This document shows positions 23,869 through 34,283 of a stretch of DNA of 64,000 nt, one piece after another. Positions within the stretch are counted from its first letter, which is position 1. Each line of letters opens with the position of its first letter. A program made the position numbers and the translations under genes. Source of the DNA: Flaveria trinervia (Eukaryota; Streptophyta; Magnoliopsida; Asterales; Asteraceae); assembly GCA_025506515.1 (NCBI GenBank), contig CM046442.1, forward strand, positions 14,933,687-14,997,686, given 5' to 3'. A model generated the notes under the pieces. It did no database searches and had not been told where the DNA came from. It saw nothing but the letters and a program-made list of their open reading frames with translations.

Positions 23869-24748
23869 TGTTGGACCAAAAGAACCAATGAGCCTGATCA
23901 GAAAAACCTCTAAGTCCCACAAACATTACAACTGCTGAAGAAGAACACAACAGCTGAAGACATCAGCTGATTACAAGGTCTGAAGACAAAGTCTGAAGAC
24001 AAGAACTGAAGACTACTACTGAAGACAAAGTCTGAAAGTAAAGAACTAAAGACAAAGTCTGAAAGTAAAGTACTGAAGACAAAGTCTGAAGCTATCAGCT
24101 GAAGACAAAGTCTGAAAGTAAGAACTGAAGACAAAGTCTAAAAGTAAAGCACTGAAGACAAAGTCTAAAGCTATCAGCTAAAGACAAAGTCTGAAAGTAA
24201 AGAACTGAAGACAAAGTCTGAAGCTATCAGCTGAAGACAAAGTCTGAAAAACAAAGACTGAAGACAAAGACTGAAGACCAACGTGATTAGTAGTTGTCAC
24301 AACAGCTGAAGTTATCAACTTCAGTAGTTGTGATGGTTTCCTTTCAGTACTTGTAATTTACCTTTCAGTAATTATAGTTTCAGTAGTTTAGTTTCAGTAG
24401 TTTTATGTTTCTTGTACTTAGCATTCTCTGAGATGTAATCAGTAGTTGAGAACATTCTCAGTAGTTTGCATAGTTTCAGTAGTTTGAATAATTTTGTTAG
24501 ATGTCACTATCAAGTGACATCAACAGACGTCATATCTCCTATATAAGGGATGTTGACCTAATTGTAATGGGTGACATTTTGCCACCACGAAAGCATTGAA
24601 TGAAATATTCCTTTTGCAGAATTCTCTTTCTATAACCGTTTACTCTTGCATCGAATATCAATTGTGTTCTTGCGAATTGTTTAATTCATTGTTCGATTTC
24701 CACTGCAATCGTCTCTAATTAATCAAACTTAGATCACTGATCCTAACA
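23869..24748 (+). repeat. Element 2 3' LTR
   Basis: Collinear with 14038-14890, 27 bp longer through extra GAAGACAAAGTCT repeat units. Ends GATCCTAACA, then the TCTTC duplication. Confidence 0.95.
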
Positions 24749-24753
24749 TCTTC

Positions 24754-24855
24754 AGACTTTCTCAAACAGCTGATCAAGTCTTCAGCAGTTGTTGTGATGT
24801 CTTGTGGGACTTAAAGGTTTTTCTGATCTGGCTCATTGGTTCTTTTGGTCCAACA
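24754..24855 (-). repeat. Element 1 5' LTR, outer part (102 bp)
   Basis: Matches 2597-2699 of the 3' LTR (CAGCTGATCAAGTCTTCAG...GGTCCAACA). It is followed by CAGGA at 24856-24860, the right target duplication of element 1. Confidence 0.9.
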
Positions 24856-24860
24856 CAGGA

Positions 24861-27800
24861 TTGTTTCTTGCATTGCCATGAGAAAACCCTTCCACCAAGA
24901 AATTGACATCCCCCAGATGTAGACTTTGCAGTCATGTTGCAACCACCATAATCACTATCTGTATTGGCATACAGATTGAAGTCAGAATTCTTGGGATACC
25001 ATAGGCCAAGTGTTGATGCACCTTTGAGGTATCTTAGAATCCTCTTGACAGTGATAAGGTGAGACATCTTAGGGTTGGCTTGATATCTTGCACAAATGCA
25101 TGTAGCAAACATGATATCAGGCCTGCTAGCAGTAAGATACATAAGAGACCCAATCATAGCCCTGTATAAGTGTTCATTTACACACTCCCTTTCAAGATCA
25201 GGACCAAAGGAGTGGTTTCTGGCTATGGGTGTCTTAGCAATCTTATAGTTAGTCATATTGAACCTCTTAAGTATGTCCTGAACATACTTCGACTGACTTA
25301 TGAAGATGCCATCTTCAACTTGCTTCACTTGAATTCCCAGAAAGAAATTGAGTTCCCCCATGGCACTCATTTCAAATCAGTCTTTCATCAGCTTCTCAAA
25401 GTCTTTGCAGAGCTTTGGATTAGTTGAACCAAAGATGATGTCATCCACATATACTTGAACTAGCAGTATGTCTTTTCCTTGTCCATTGATGAAGAGAGTT
25501 CCATCTATAGTACCTCTCCTGTATCCATGTTTACAAACATACTCAAACAGTGTCTCATACCATTTCCTGGGTGCCTAATGTAGCCCATAGAGAGCTTTGT
25601 CAAGCTTGCAGACATAATCAGGGTGATCAGGATCTACAAAACCAGGTGGCTGTTTGACATAAAACTCTTCATCTATCACTCCATATAAAAAGGCACACTT
25701 CCCATCAAGTTGAAAGACCTTGAAGTTCTTGGATGCAGCAAATGCTAGGAATATCCTAACAGCCTTTAATCTTGCCACAGGAGCAAAGAGATCAGTGTAG
25801 TCAATCCCTTCTTCTTATGTGTATCCTTGAACCACCAGTCTAGCTTTGTTCTTGATGATGATGCCTCTATCATCCTTCTTGTTCCAAAACACCCATTTGG
25901 TTCCAATGGTAGTCTTCCCAGAAGGAAGAGGACGGAGGTTCCAAACTTTCTGCCTTTTGAATTGAAGCAGCTCTTGTTGCATAGCTTCAACCCAACTTCC
26001 ATCCTTTAGAGCTTCATCAATTTTCTTTGGCTCTATCTGGGATAGAAAACAAGAGTGAAGACAAATATTTGCTTCATGGGTTTGTCCTCTTGTTTTTACC
26101 CCTGAGACAACATCTCCAATGATGTTTATGGTAGGGTGAGACTTGTGGATTCTAAGCTGAGGGATCACAACAAGTTTTTGAAAAAGATCTAAATTTGAGA
26201 AATTTAGATCTGGAAAAGATGTTTCTCCCATCATATCAGCACACTTTTCAAGTGAAACTTAATCCAAGTAGTGTATGACATCATATATGTGTTCATCTAT
26301 AGTGTGGTTAGTGGCATCAAGAAATTCTTGGTCACTGTCACCACCACCATTGTTGTCTTCCACAGTTGAGGTGTTCTTATCTGGTTGTGGAGCCTCTGAG
26401 CTGAAATTTGAAGGCATACCAGATGTGTCAGCTAATTTTGTCATTGTTGTGCTGATAGAAACCTTATTTGCAGAAGTGGTTCCAACTAGAGCTGAAGATA
26501 TATGACTTGAAGATCTTCCTAGCTCAAATCTTGGATCAGGATCACCTGTATTTAAATTATCTGCAGATTCTAAAACATTCTCACAAGATTTGTTAAAACA
26601 GTTGGTAACCAAATCAAGATCAAATAACCAATCCAGACCAGAACCAGCAACACAGGGTGTGTGTTTATTGAAAGTCACATTGACTGACTCCTTAACAATT
26701 CTAGTTCTGAAATTGTATACTCTATAAGCCTTAGCTTAGGAAGAGTATCCAATAAAGTGTCCATCATCTAATTTCTCAGCAAACTTGGCAATTTGATCTT
26801 TGGTATTCAAGATGGTGCAAGGACATCCAAATGACCTGAGAAAACCAGTGAAAGGTTTCCTCTTGTGCCAAAGTTCATAAGGAGTCTTGCCATGAGTCTT
26901 AACCACTAAAACTATGTTCTGCAGATAGCAGGCAGTGTTGACTGCCTCTACCCAGAAGGTGATGGGCAGCTTAGAGTCAGACAACATGGTTCTTGCACCT
27001 TCAATCAGTGTCATGTTTCTCCTCTCAGCAACACCATTTTGCTGAGGAGTCCTGGAAGCACTGAATTGTCTTGTAATACCCTTTTCATCACAAAATGTAT
27101 CAAGGATTTGGTTTTTAAATTCGGTTCCTTGATCATATCTTATGATCCTCACCTTGTGATCAGACTAATTCTCAATCTTTAAGATGAAGTTCTTAAGAAT
27201 CTCAGGAGTCTCATCCTTAGTTCTAAGGAAGAAAACCCAAGTGAATCTTGTAAAGTCATCTGTGATCACTAGACAGTATAAGGTCCTTCCTAAACTCATT
27301 ACACTGGTGGGGCCAAAGAGATCTATATATAACAAGTGCAGGGGTGTAGTGATGGAGTTCTTTTCCTTAGGCTTGTGAGATACCTTATGTTGCTTCCCTT
27401 TCAGGCATGCAACACAGTGATTATCACTTGTAAACTCTTTCTTTGGCATTCCAGTTACCAAGTCATGCTTAATTAACTTATTCATATTCTTAAAGTTTAC
27501 CTGGCACATTCTTTTATGCCATAGGAAAGACTCATCACTATTTTCTTTAGACAGAAAGCATGAAACATCTCTAGAGGGAGAGGTTTCTTGCATATCCATC
27601 TTATACATGTTTCCTTTCCTGGGGGCTCTAAGCAGGATATGCTCATGAGGAATGACCACACCAGGCTTAAGAACAATGCACTCATGCTCAGTAAAGAGCA
27701 TGTTATGACTCTGATCACAAAATTAAGATACACTCAGAAGATTGTATCCAAGCTATTTACAAAATTTACCTTTTCTATGCTGAGCTTACCATTTGTGACC

Positions 27801-27975
27801 TTGCCCCTTCCAGAAACGTAACCACCTTCATCTCCTCCAAAAGCAACTGGTTCTCCATCAATCCTTTCAAAGTTTTGGAGTAGTGACTTATTGCCTGTCA
27901 TGTGCCTGGAACAACCACTGTCTATGATCCAGACATTTTTGTCTGTCTTCAGCTGTCCCTGCACAAAGAAAATGA
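24861..27975 (-). pseudogene. Element 0 pol polyprotein (main part)
   Basis: Minus-strand order: protease WIIDSGCSRHMTG (about 27940), pre-integrase LWHKRMCQVNFKN (about 27530), CVACLKGKQHK (about 27410), integrase core TDDFTRFTW (about 27250), RYDQGTEFKN (about 27140) and QQNGVAERRN (about 27030), a spacer with a Ser/Thr-rich stretch 26678-26259, RT from WNLRPLPSGK (about 25940) through YGLH and YVDDIIF (25455-25434), then RNase H with TDSDYGGCNM, cut at 24861. Stops at about 27167, 26739, 25573 and 25380 and frame changes near 25800 make it non-functional. The first Asp of the second integrase motif is RYDQGTE rather than RSDNGTE. Confidence 0.85.
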
Positions 27976-29455
27976 TTAGTTACATTTGGAAACCCAAGCC
28001 TTGCTTGTCTTGGGCTCATTTGCAGAAGGTAATTTAACAGTAATATATCCTATGGTTGTACTAAGAGGATCTTGAGCTGTTGTTGATGGAGAAATCTCAA
28101 TCACTTGGCCTTTCTTAGACATCCACACCACCTTTGGAGTCTTGGACTTGACCTTCAAAACTTTGGAAGCTTTTGGAACTTTGGAAGTTTTGATGACTGA
28201 ACCTTCGGAAGATTCTACAGACACTGCAATAGACTTCAGTGCTTCGGAAGAACTCCTTTCTTTCGAGACCAATTTTCTTCCGAAGGGAATTTTCCACTTC
28301 CCTTCTTGTTAGATTTTGAGCTTCTGAAGGAAACAGGTTTTCCTTCCGAAGCTTGAATCTTCTTCAAACTCTTTGAAGTCTTTGTTTTGGTCATATGTAC
28401 AGTACCTTTAGGATTGAAGGGACAATCCTTGGCAATGTGAGTGGTACTTTCACACATGACACAATTTACCTTCTTCTTCACAAGAGCCTTTTCCTTGGAA
28501 TAGGACTGTCTTTGATCACATCCCTTCTCCACCTTCATCTTTGTAGATGCTGAGACAATCCTCTTAGGCTGAGGACTGTGCTTGGAGTTTGATGGTCCAG
28601 GCTATGCAGCAGTGGTACACAGCAGATTAGTCTTCTTCCTGCTACTGAGATAAGTTGAACAAGAACCAAAACTCTTAGCAGAAGTGTTTTGGTTGATGTC
28701 TTTAGTCCCTACCACTTTAAACCCTGCAGAGATAAAAACTTGTTTCTGCTTAGAGTCAAAAGTAGCCTTGATCTCTTGAGCCTTCCTTGCCTTTCTTTTG
28801 CTCTTTCTGATCAAGTTCTTTCTCATGAACTTGGTCATCACAGTCTTCACTTTCTCCTCAGAAGGATAGTGGCCCTTCTTGGAATCTTCCTCTTCACTCT
28901 TCTTAGAGGGATTCTTCACTATCTCTTCTTCATCCTTTTCACTCATAGGACCTATGAGAGGAAGCTCATCTTCATAAGTTCCACACCTAGAGATCTTACT
29001 GACAAGATTGTGTGTGGAGGAGCTATCTCATTGGATCCTAAACCCTGCCTGTTTTGATAGCACACTTTGTTATGCAGGGATGAGGATATCATGTTCTCAA
29101 AGGTCTCTTCTTCAAGAACACTCTTTTCTGCCCTGGCTTTACTGATCACAAGCTCAGCCTGGCACTCAGTTAACTTAGTTATGAGATCTTTGATTTGAGT
29201 CCTAAAATCTATGTGTTCATGTTTTAGAACTGAAATGGTTTTCTCTAAGTCCTCTATTTTTAGCTTATAATCATTTTTAGACTTTCTAAAATCAGATTTT
29301 AAAATCTTTAAGGACTCAAGATCAGATCTCATTTCCAAGTTGTAGGACCTGTATCTGTTAACTTTAGCAATGCATTCAGGAGTACAGAGATGTTCCAATA
29401 CCTTGGCTTCATCATGATCTGCCATTAGTGCTTGGTTTGGAGAAGCATCTTCCAC
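27976..29455 (-). pseudogene. Element 0 gag, C-terminal coiled-coil and zinc-knuckle region
   Basis: Frame 29455-28952 (167 codons) is helical with heptad-like Leu/Ile spacing (DLEKTISVLKHEHIDF) and follows the gag frame after a stop. The piece 28946-28602 is Lys/Glu-rich. The piece 28538-28236 holds a second knuckle CVMCESTTHIAKDC. The last piece, 28272-27976, is Ser/Lys-rich. Ser-Ser-Glu codons here are often TCTTCCGAA, so the TTCCGAA palindrome of this element also lies inside coding sequence (28200-28350). Confidence 0.65.
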
Positions 29456-30673
29456 CTAAAAGCTCCAGTCAAAGCCTCCTTCTTCCATAGCAACAGTGGC
29501 CTGTTGCTTTGACTTCTCATTCTTGTGAGCTTTGTCAGTGTAGTTTGGTCTGGATTGTGTTTGGCCACGATTTGTTCTAGGTGCCTTACACTCTCTGGCA
29601 AAGTGGCCCATCACGTTACAGTTGTAACACTTGACTTTTCCTTTGTCCAGTCCAAACTTTCCACTGGTTGCATTGCTTGGAAACTTCCTTCCAGTCCTCT
29701 TGTAGAACTTCTTGGCTCTGTGAGTGAGAAGAGCCATCTGCTGAACTATTTCCATGTACTCCAAATCATCTGGATGGATACAGTCCAAGTCTTCAAGAGT
29801 GAAAAGAGAGTTCCCACCACTTTCATCAGAAGACACAAACACTTGAGAAGAGCTTGTCTCTTGGAATGGGCTTCCTTGAGTGTAGTTCTCCCTTTGTGTC
29901 TCTGGGAAGGTGATGAAAGGACCCTTGGGTGAGTTGTCAGGGTAGCATATGAGATGATGTTTGGGTTCTATGCTATCCCTTTCACCCACATGTAGGGCTG
30001 AACCCATTTGATTGTTGGAGTTGCCAGATGAACCTTGCATGTTCATCTCCATCTGGTAGCCACTGAGAATCCCATATAACTCTATTAGAGTAAGAGTTTT
30101 GAGATTTTTAGTTCTCTTGATAACCACACAGTAGTGTGTCCATTGCCTAGAAAGTGAGGACATGAACTTCCTTACAATGTCTCTGTTTTCAAGAGAAACT
30201 CCTCCATCCACTAGGGTATCCACAATCTCAACATACCTGAAGTACTGCTGAGTCATGGTTTCACCTGTTTTGAAGGTGAAGTTTTCAAACTGCTGCTTCA
30301 GGAGATCCTTCTTGTTCTCCTTGGCTTCAGAAGAACCCTCATACATAAGTTTCAGTGCATCCCACAGCTGTTTGGCTGTTTTGCACTTCTTGAAACCTCT
30401 GTATACAGAGTTTGGAAGGGCAGTTTGAAGAGCTGTCATGGCTTTTCTATCAATCTCTACTCTCTTCCTATCTTCATCAGAGTAGTTAGCCACATCTTTG
30501 GGAATCATACCAGCACCAGTAGCAGAAGGGGTGCTGGGTATGAAAGGTCCATTCTCAATAGACTCCTACATTCTTGAATCAAGAGACCTGATGAAACCTT
30601 CCATTCTTAAACACCAGGTAACAAACTCATCAAGAGTGCTCAGTGGGGACTTGTTCATGGTTCCAGTTTCCAT
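29456..30673 (-). pseudogene. Element 0 gag, N-terminal capsid and CCHC part
   Basis: The probable start is ATG at 30673 (METGTMNKSPLS). An in-frame TAG near 30568 interrupts it, after which 350 codons are open from 30508. UBN2-type capsid features: ANYSDEDRKRVEIDRKA, TAKQLWDALKLMYEGS, MTQQYFRYVEIVDTL. A CCHC knuckle CYNCNVMGHFAREC lies near 29610. The frame ends GGFDWSF at 29456. It is the best preserved gag in the first nest, with apparently only one stop. Confidence 0.8.
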
Positions 30674-30767
30674 GTCAGTTTTGGAAATGGCTGCTATTTG
30701 AAAAGTTTAGTATTTGTGTGTGTGGGGGATCTTAAGATGGTGAGATCTTATATCAAGAGCCTGAAAT

Positions 30768-30779
30768 GCTTTGATACCA
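30768..30779 (-). promoter_or_regulatory. Element 0 primer binding site
   Basis: Minus-strand TGGTATCAAAGC just inside the LTR boundary, a common variant of the copia tRNA-Met site. Confidence 0.85.
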
Positions 30780-30781
30780 AA

Positions 30782-31593
30782 TGCAGGATCGTTGAAGGTT
30801 TATAGTTACAACATAACAACACAAAGAGGAGATTAACTAAACTTTAATCAAACAGTAAACTGGATTAACCAAGATAAGATACTAAGAACACAAGTAATGC
30901 AAGAGACAGAACACAAAGAACACACGTATTTGGTTTTCAAGAATTCAGTATATTGCCTTCTCTATGTTCTATTACAAGTGTTACAAAAGCATATTAGAAA
31001 GATACAAGAACATGAGATACTTATACAACATCCTACAGCCGGCTATACTTTGAAAGCCAGCTGGATACAATTGACTAGACACAAACAAAATCAATTGTAG
31101 AGTCAAAAGGCAGATTGCCTTTTGACTTGTGACTATGACATGCCATAGCTCACATCCTTATCTATTACAAAAAGGAAAAAGTACATAAAGTAGAAAGTTA
31201 CAGACTCAAGACCTCAATGTATAGTTACCAAAAGCATGGACCTTTTCACCAACTCATGTAAGTTGGTGACTTACAGAGGTGTAGCGGAAAGGTGTCCAGC
31301 TTTATGGAACAGTACATCAGATAAAACATGTTACTAAAAGTCTTCGGAAGAAATCTGTCTTTATGAGTTGAAGCTTCGGAAGACTTTGTCTCTGAGGCTT
31401 CGGAAGATTTCATGTTTGGCTTCGGAAGATATTGGTCTTGGCTTCGGAAGATTTCACACTTAGAGTGATTTTCTGTTCCATGTGTGAAACTTCCTAAGCT
31501 TCTTCTTTAATGCACTTGTGCAGCATGCAGGAATGACTTAAGATGTTTAGGTTGCATCAGCCTCTTCATTAATCTCTACATGTTTAACTAACA
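30782..31593 (-). repeat. Element 0 5' LTR
   Basis: The inner end is TGCAGGATCG next to the primer site. The outer end is placed at CTAACA (31588-31593), giving TG...CA and 812 bp; this outer edge cannot be confirmed because the partner LTR is outside the window. Five CTTCGGAAG palindromes lie between 31341 and 31450. Confidence 0.6.
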
Positions 31594-33945
31594 CATATAA
31601 ACCAACCCTTTATGAATCATCAAAGTTATTCACAAAACCTTATAAACACATGACTTTTATAAAAAATCAGTAAGAAAGTGATTCGAAAACATAAAATCTA
31701 AAGGTTTTATAAAAATCCAGAATGAACAAAAATACAAGAAATAAAGGGTTGAAACATGGATTTTCAAGATAAGTTAGATTAAGTATTTAAATGAGTGTGA
31801 TTATGAGAATAAAATTTAAGAATTTTTTAGATAATATTAGAAATATTAATCTGTAATTTATGGGGTAATAATATTGAATATATTAGATTATATGATTAAT
31901 TTAAGGAAAGGAAATAAAATTATTGAACAGAAGATCTGAACTTGATAAAAATCTGGAAAATTTATATATAACCCTTATATTTTATGGGAAATAAAAAATA
32001 AATTTCCTAAATTAATTCGTATGTATGACTAAGTTTCATATTTTAGAATATTTAATAACTAGAAAATTAAAAGTTATTGAAAATTTTGGAATTTTGATGT
32101 GTAGCTATTTCTGTTATTTATTGTGAAATTTGTAAAAATTCTAGTAAACTTCTTTATATGAGTTACTGATTTAAAGTTTTATGAGATGATCAAGATTTTT
32201 AAAATTTTCTTCTGGTAAATTTTGATAATTTTTGGATGACAGGAGCTACTGATTAGGAATTTTGTCATAATTAGTAATTTAAAATGCTGAAAATTTAAAA
32301 GGAATAAGATTTATTCTAACAATAATTATTTTTTCAGAACTATTTGACATTGGCTAGAATTAAGGTAAGTAACATAGCTCTTTTATGATTTATAAATTTT
32401 TGGGGGAAAAACATACTGTTTGTATGGAATTTGATGCAAATTTGAGAATTTTTGATACTGTCATATTGACACAACCATTAATTTGGATGAGGAACCATCA
32501 AATAATATAGGTAGCGCTAATTAGGAATATGTAAACCTGCATTTGCCGGATGTGGGCAGTAATGTTATATTATTTGATTTTGTGATTTGTATTTGACAGT
32601 TTTGAATTACTTGATATGTGAGTAGGTTTGGTTGTGAGTTTGATTGTATTACATAAATTCAAAATGATGTATGTGATAATTAAACCTACGTTCTCACCAA
32701 CTATATGTTGACTATTTTAGTTATGTCTTTTCAGGTCAGCAAAATGTATTATAATCTCATGTATACATTCAATATGTTTAGTGATCGGCATGACTATTTA
32801 GGGAAGCTGTGCATTTGGTTGACTATCGATCTGTTTGACTTCAGCCTCTACGTGGATGTTCCGTCCACTACTACATGAAGAATATATGAAATGATAAAGA
32901 TGTGTATCTAGCGTAGGATTACAAATGTATAAGTCTAAGATATTAGACTAAATTTTGTAACAATAAAATCCTATGAATATAAATTAATGAAAATGATGTT
33001 TAGATTATTTATGCGATTTGCATGTTATGACAATCATTGTGTTTTGAACCGACAAGTCACACCCAAACATTTCACGCTTCCGTCGTGATGTGACATAAAT
33101 TTTTTATCAAAGCAATAATTTTTTAAAATGAAAGTTTTAGAAATAATAAAAATATTTTATCAATTAATCAAAGCAATTACTTATAAGTAATTTTAGTTAT
33201 ATTTTACATTAAAATAATGTTTTACGGTTCATAACTCTTCATTAATAACTATTTGGTATTTTTTTATTAACACGTGTAATATACGATGTTGTACTCTAGT
33301 ATTCATATATTTCGTTGATTTATTATTGTAAAAATTTAATGTAAAATCTCCATAAAATAGAATAGTAGTTTTAGATAATTCTGCTTCCTAGTTTAGCTAA
33401 AGGTGGTTGTAATTTTCCTCCAAATATTCTCTCTAATCTCTTTGTATCATCAAGAGAGTTTATTGAAAATTCTATATTTCATATGTTGTGGTAGCGGCCT
33501 CTTCGTAGACTACTATGAAATTATTTTCAAAATAAAAAATATCCCAAAATCCCTAAACTCTCCGCAAAGTTACAAATTTCGAAGATTATCGCCCTCAAAA
33601 CTCCACATTGAATCCTTCACAAAGACAAAAACGTAACCTTTGATTCCTTCATAAGAATAAAAAGTTCAATTCCAACAAATTAAACACATAATCAATTGAT
33701 ATATGACACATATACACAAACAACCAAACAAGACACTCACAAAACCCAAAAATCGCGATTATTATCGATATGATGGTAGACAAAGTTGTATTGTGCAGAT
33801 TCACTATCAAATGTATCCACTTTGTTGTGCTTGATCAATATCAAGATAATATTACAATAGACAATTGATATTAGGCATCTTCAATCTGGATGATTAAGCA
33901 GTTGCAAATATACTTATTCACACACACGTATGTGTATATACGCGC
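31594..33945. other. AT-rich intergenic DNA without a recognisable gene
   Basis: No coding pattern seen. The stretch 32700-33110 (TTTTCAGGTCAGC, then GTTCCGTCCACTACTACATG, then AAGTCACACCC and CGTCGTGATGTGACAT) resembles non-coding LTR remains of Ty3/gypsy elements, but I cannot set boundaries. Confidence 0.5.
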
Positions 33946-34170
33946 TTAATTGAAAAACCAGCGGCGGATCTTTGAATTCAGACTCTCCTTATTGGAAAAG
34001 ACTTCTTTCCACATCTCTTGTGACTTCTCTTCTAAATTCTTCACCTTTTGTTTTCTTTTTCCTTTCGGTCGCATTTGAGCGATAAGAGGAACAACTCCGG
34101 TGTATGCAGCCAACGGAGAGGCCTTCGGGCAGGTGTATTCGATGATCACTTGTTGTGGCTGCTCTAACAT
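33946..34170 (-). CDS. Candidate small protein gene of 74 codons, function unknown
   Basis: An isolated ORF, richer in GC and CpG than its AT-rich surroundings. The protein starts MLEQPQQVIIEYTCPKASPL and has a short hydrophobic part (AAYTGVVPLIAQM), a Lys-rich middle (KGKRKQKVK) and an aromatic end (RRWFFN). No signal peptide or known domain is recognised. About 107 bases upstream of the ATG is AATATAAG (minus strand, 34283-34276), followed by a GA-rich, TSS-like stretch, which is reasonable promoter spacing. It could be a young gene, the first exon of a longer gene, or chance. Confidence 0.4.
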   Translation of the reverse strand: MLEQPQQVIIEYTCPKASPLAAYTGVVPLIAQMRPKGKRKQKVKNLEEKSQEMWKEVFSNKESLNSKIRRWFFN

Positions 34171-34283
34171 GATTTCTGAACAAGTGCATTGAATTTGAGA
34201 GTTTATTAAAAGGTTAACAAGGAATTAATTAGAAAATTGTAGTGGATTTGGTGCTAACTACTACACTCTCTCTTGCTTATATT

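Larger units (their letters stand above)
14038..24748 (+). mobile_element. Element 2: Sirevirus-type Ty1/copia retrotransposon nested in the LTR of element 1
   Basis: Complete structure of 10711 bp: 5' LTR 14038-14890, primer site, gag, pol, repeat spacer, env-position ORF, purine tract and 3' LTR 23869-24748, flanked by perfect TCTTC duplications. Same family as element 1, inserted in the opposite orientation. LTRs of 853 and 880 bp differ by internal repeat copy number and by many C/T and G/A differences, so it is not young. Stops in gag and pol and two deletions in the env-position ORF show it is dead. Confidence 0.95.
1863..24855 (-). mobile_element. Element 1: Sirevirus-type Ty1/copia retrotransposon, host of element 2
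   Basis: Bounded by TG...CA LTR ends and a perfect 5-bp duplication CAGGA. Without the nested element 2 (14038-24753) it is about 12.3 kb. Order on the minus strand: 5' LTR (24855-24754 joined to 14037-13298), tRNA-Met-type primer site, gag, pol, a repeat-rich spacer, a long env-position ORF, a purine tract and the 3' LTR (2699-1863). LTR sizes agree (842 and 837 bp). Same family as element 2, but it keeps two segments of the env-position region that element 2 has lost. All frames carry stops or frameshifts. Confidence 0.9.
1..31593 (-). mobile_element. Element 0: Sirevirus-type Ty1/copia retrotransposon, outermost of a nest, left end outside the window
   Basis: Seen: reading leftward, a 5' LTR (30782-31593), a primer binding site, gag with UBN2-like and CCHC segments, protease, integrase, RT and RNase H. 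The RNase H frame stops at 24861 inside a conserved segment and resumes at 1857, the gap being exactly element 1 plus its CAGGA duplication. Pol ends at 1511, followed by a palindrome-rich untranslated zone and an env-position ORF running past base 1; the 3' LTR is not in the window. Known: a gene after pol and a large gag with coiled coil are hallmarks of Sireviruses. Its proteins are clearly diverged from those of elements 1 and 2, so it is a separate family. Several stops and frameshifts make it non-autonomous. Confidence 0.85.
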
